From assembly GCA_963969595.1 (NCBI GenBank), contig OZ018416.1, positions 2,992,065 to 3,056,064 on the forward strand: a stretch of DNA of 64,000 nt, written 5' to 3'. The notes under the pieces are model-generated. The model saw only the letters and a program-made list of their open reading frames with translations. It made no database searches and was not told the origin of the DNA. Below are positions 60,697-64,000 of this stretch, piece by piece (within the stretch, counting starts at the first letter, position 1; each line of letters begins with the position of its first letter). The translations under genes were made by a program, and so were the position numbers. The DNA comes from Neckera pumila. Its lineage: Eukaryota > Streptophyta > Bryopsida > Hypnales > Neckeraceae.

Positions 60697-61112
60697 TGAA
60701 TATGTTGTCAAATTCCAAAATATTAGTTGTATGTGTGCCAAAAATTGATACTAGGCTCTTCTACACTCTCAATTAGTGATTGACCTTGTGTCGTTAGTAT
60801 CTTCTGTTTTGATACAAATGAAGAGCTACATCTTGGACAATGATGATTATGGATAGAACACATGGCATAATGCAATCAAGAAGCATGTCAAACAAGTATC
60901 TACAATTAAAGCAAGGTTTGACACCTATTGCAAATTGCAAATGGTATTGTTCACTATTTATTTACTTTATGCTACTGAGTAGATTACTATTTCAGTGTGT
61001 TTTTGAGACCCCAACTACCATTGTTGAGTAGTGTTATGGTGAAATGCAAGATAGTTATTCTAAAAATCCTTCTTTGCAACTTAACTTTAAATTTGTATCT
61101 CTTCTCCACAAA

Positions 61113-62357
61113 TACCTTATAGTGGACTCTTTTGGAATTCACTAAGACTAGTTTGGAGATTTTGAAGTTTTTCCCTGCAAGTTTTTCTTAATTTCTATGT
61201 TTCCCTGTGTTTTAATGTCACCGTGGAGGGATCTTCAAAGAATTCCTATACAGGAAAAAATTGTGGATTTCCTTTATAGGGATTCAGTTTATAAATTCTC
61301 TCTAAATCCCTCGTTTACAATTCAAATTGGTAGACTTTGTATACATCTTAAATTTCAATGTTGTTTTCCAAGTAATGTTTGGTAGATTTTACAAGATGCA
61401 ATTGTCCCATATTGATTGTTAAGGATACGATGAGGTTAGACATACATTAGAGAAATTTTAGGCTTCCAAAGGGCTGCTCCACAGCCCTCTGAAGTAATCT
61501 AAAATTTTGTTTTTGGGGGCTAAAATTTTTTTTTTTCCCCTATTTTCGCGCAACTAAAACTACAGTGATAGTGGCGCAGGAATCTGGTTTTATAAGTGTG
61601 AAAATTATTTTTAAAAAAAATAAAAATAAAAAACAATTAATCTTACAAAAAAAAAGCACAAAATCTGACTGTTTCAGTGAACAGTTAGCCAAGCTGACTG
61701 CTCAGTGGCGGGACTTTTTCAAATTGACAGGCCAAGCTTGAGATAGCTTGGCATGTCAATTTAGAGTAGCCTTTCGGAGGACTAATATTTTCTCTAATGT
61801 AAGACTTGTAGGTTGTCAATTTACATGATAATGAATTCTATTCATAAAAATCTAGTTTTCTTGAGTTTATTTAATTTAGATTTCTAAGAAATTTTATATT
61901 ATATGAAGTTATAAATTTTTAGAACAAATGAAACCTATGTATAACTAATATTGTAAACTCTTGAAATTTAGGAGAGGTCTAAATCAAAAGTTTTGAAATG
62001 TTCAAATCAATGAGATTGAAATTCAAAATCTACATATCAATTGGATTTGAGACTCCAAAATTTATAACTTATATTGATTGCGCTCACTAAAATCTACATT
62101 AAAGTTAGATTTTAGAGGCATAAATCTACATTCTAGAATACTTAATTTCAAAAATTGAGTTGATTTGGAGGTGAAAACATCTTCTAATAACACTAAAAAA
62201 TGCACAAATTTTTCTTTAATAAAATGCACAAATTTCCTTATCTCACATTTCCTTGTGACGGCCATATCCCTATGAACATGAATTTGTTACTTTTATGTTT
62301 CTTTAGAGGGGATTTTCATGCAATACCTGCAGGGAATTCTAAAAATGTTTCTTGTGC
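61113..62357. mobile_element. Insertion of about 1.24 kb of unknown type
   Basis: Copy 1 runs CACAAATACCTTCCTTCTTT at 47751; here the same sequence is split after AATACCTT and resumes at CTTCTAATATTGCATG. The insert itself carries a CATTAG-family MITE. I see no convincing terminal repeats or coding frame. Confidence 0.55.
61445..61799. mobile_element. MITE, CATTAG family, copy 3
   Basis: CATTAGAGAAATTTTAGGCT faces GACTAATATTTTCTCTAATG. The internal GGGCTGCTCCACAGCCCTC and GTGGCGCAGGAATC parts match copy 2. Confidence 0.8.
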
Positions 62358-62502
62358 TTCCATCTTCTAATATTGCATGATGCATAATATTCCTAATGTG
62401 CGTGACACTCTTTTGTAATTAGATGATTTTCTTAATCCTAAAATCTTAATATATTTCATATACACGTTGTAATTATGTTTTACACCACGTCAATAGAGTC
62501 CA

Positions 62503-63433
62503 TTAACCTCTAAAGGCCAGAGACTATATTTTCACCAAAAATGCTTCAAAACTATCATTTCTAGTACAACTAGATTTTAGAAAAAAACATTTTTGGACAA
62601 TTATAATCGTAGGATCTTGTAGTACACTAGTTTGAAAAGTTGTGAAAAAAACTTCAGAAATTTCCACCATGCAAATTGTAAGATAATAGTGTTTGAATTC
62701 ACAGGAATCCTTTTTTTGTCCCTGCAAAACTTTGGGCAGTTGCACTTCACAAGGTCACATTTGTATAAAAAATTCTAAAATTGTGGTTATTCTTTGGATT
62801 CATTCTTCATGGCAAGTTGGCTACATGCTTGAAAAATTTCAGATCATTTGAGATTGCACAACATATAGGAAACAAATAGTAAGTAGAAAAAAGTAGAGAA
62901 TGACTCAAAATATAAAAATGTTAAGAATTTAGATATGGGATTGAAAAATGCCGATTCCAACGGTTGTAATGTTGTTACAAACAATCTACACCTAATCTTT
63001 TTATTTTTTTTCAAAAACACTGAAAATTGAGTGAAATAAAGGACCAAAGTTTACTTTAGAGTAGAGATACCATAACTACCCTCAAACTAAGACCCTCATA
63101 ACTTTCCTTTCATTAATACAAATAGAATGATTCAAAGCTTTTTGCATATATAAATATCTAGGAAACCAATTTCTATTTTTTTTTTTTCTTAAAGCGGTTT
63201 TTAAAGATTTTTTTTAGCTGCCCGGGCTGCCTGCCAACCAATGAATATTACGTATCATGCAATAACTTTTTAACCATGTAGTCCAAAGTTATGAAAATTA
63301 TTGGGCCTTAAAGCGACCCCTAGGGCACATTTTGTGTAAAAATCTCAACAAAAAAAATTAAAATTTCGTCTGTAGTGAGTTGCCCAAAATCGCAATGTTG
63401 TCAAAAAATGGTGTTTGGTCTTTTAGAGGTTGA
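62503..63433 (-). mobile_element. TTAA-inserting MITE, subfamily D, inverted copy
   Basis: TTAACCTCTAAAGGCCAGAG faces GGTCTTTTAGAGGTTGA (TTAA with one substitution). It is inserted at the left TTAA of the D element that follows, giving a head-to-head pair. The corresponding site after GH3 copy 1 (47908) lacks it. Confidence 0.85.
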
Positions 63434-64000
63434 CCCTGAATGCCCAAACACTGTTCTTTGGCAATATACGAGGCAATATAGCAATTTTGGGCAACTCACT
63501 AAGAAAGTAATTTTTATTTTTTTTCTTTGAAAATTTTCACACAAAATGTGTCCAAGGAGTAGCTTTAAGGCCCAACAATTTTCATAACTTTTGACTACAT
63601 GGTTAAAGAGTTAGTGTATGATATGTAATTTTTAGCGTTTGGCGAGCAGCTCGAGCAGCTTTGAAAGATTCTTTTAAAATCACTTTTAAGAAAAATAAAA
63701 ATTTAAAATTAGTTTTCTAAATTTATGATATACATGGAAAGCTTTAAATTATTCCATTTTGATTAATGAAACAAAATTAATGAGGAGTTTTAGTTTGCAG
63801 GTAGTTAAGGAATCTCTACTCTAAAATAAACTTTGAAGCCCTTTATTCCACTCAATTTTCAATATTTTGAAAAAAAATAAAACCATTGGATCTAGATTAT
63901 TTATTACAAGACTACAACCGTTTTGATTGGCATTTTTCAATTCCATAACTAAATTCTTGACAATTTAGTATTTTGAATCATTCTCTACTTCTTTCTAATT
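63430..64000 (+). mobile_element. TTAA element, subfamily D, cut by the window end
   Basis: TTGACCCTGAATGCCCAAAC then GCAATTTTGGGCAACTCACT matches 47908 onward and 3449 onward. The right end lies outside the window. Confidence 0.75.

Noticed and set aside
1..64000. tRNA, rRNA, CRISPR array or bacterial operons
   Set aside because: No cloverleaf with a B-box, no rRNA-like conserved stretch, no regularly spaced short repeats with unique spacers, and gene structure is eukaryotic.

Overview
This window looks like nuclear DNA of a land plant. It is AT-rich, has intron-split genes with GT...AG borders, carries plant gene families (GH3 acyl-acid-amido synthetase, plant-type GCP5 gamma-tubulin complex protein) and is full of MITEs, including a textbook Stowaway. 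I cannot name the species. The kinase, RING and BED-hAT families make me lean towards a seed-free vascular plant, but that is a weak inference. Every sizeable gene I could reconstruct carries stops, frameshifts or truncation, so the window reads as a graveyard of duplicated genes and mobile elements. The only candidate for an intact gene is a small 74-codon minus-strand frame at 16729-16953.

1-17,750 is a transposon-rich block. A hAT-type end (CAGGGTTGTCATA) at 1412 and its inverted partner at 16,644 bracket three decayed genes: a kinase (minus, 6443-4892), a RING/coiled-coil gene (plus, 6832-9106, divergent from the kinase) and a BED/DUF659 hAT transposase (plus, about 12,280-16,005). The RING and transposase genes have similar GC-rich promoters with TATA boxes. 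A 296-bp non-autonomous hAT MITE with an 8-bp target duplication follows at 17,448. 17,750-21,780 holds only repeats, including a 35-G run.

21,790-28,430 is a GCP5-like pseudogene whose exons can be followed one by one. One exon is split by a 930-bp TTAA element and one intron carries three MITEs in a row. Tail-to-tail with it lies a second, multi-exon hAT-related pseudogene (minus, 33,328-28,919). 33,330-42,400 has no gene, only repeats and LTR-like or MITE sequence.

42,400-64,000 is a tandem segmental duplication around two GH3 genes (43,671-46,840 and 52,766-56,098). Both keep six exons of identical length (1,899 coding bases), but both are broken by nonsense codons that can all be explained as C-to-T or G-to-A transitions. 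Because the flanks are duplicated, each copy serves as the empty site for insertions in the other. These insertions include a 5'-truncated retroelement with RNase H and a possible PD-(D/E)xK tail (56,172-59,010), a Tc1/mariner-like foldback MITE, and several members of a TTAA-inserting family. That family, piggyBac-like in its target and termini and supported by several empty-site comparisons, is the best candidate here for something undescribed in plants.
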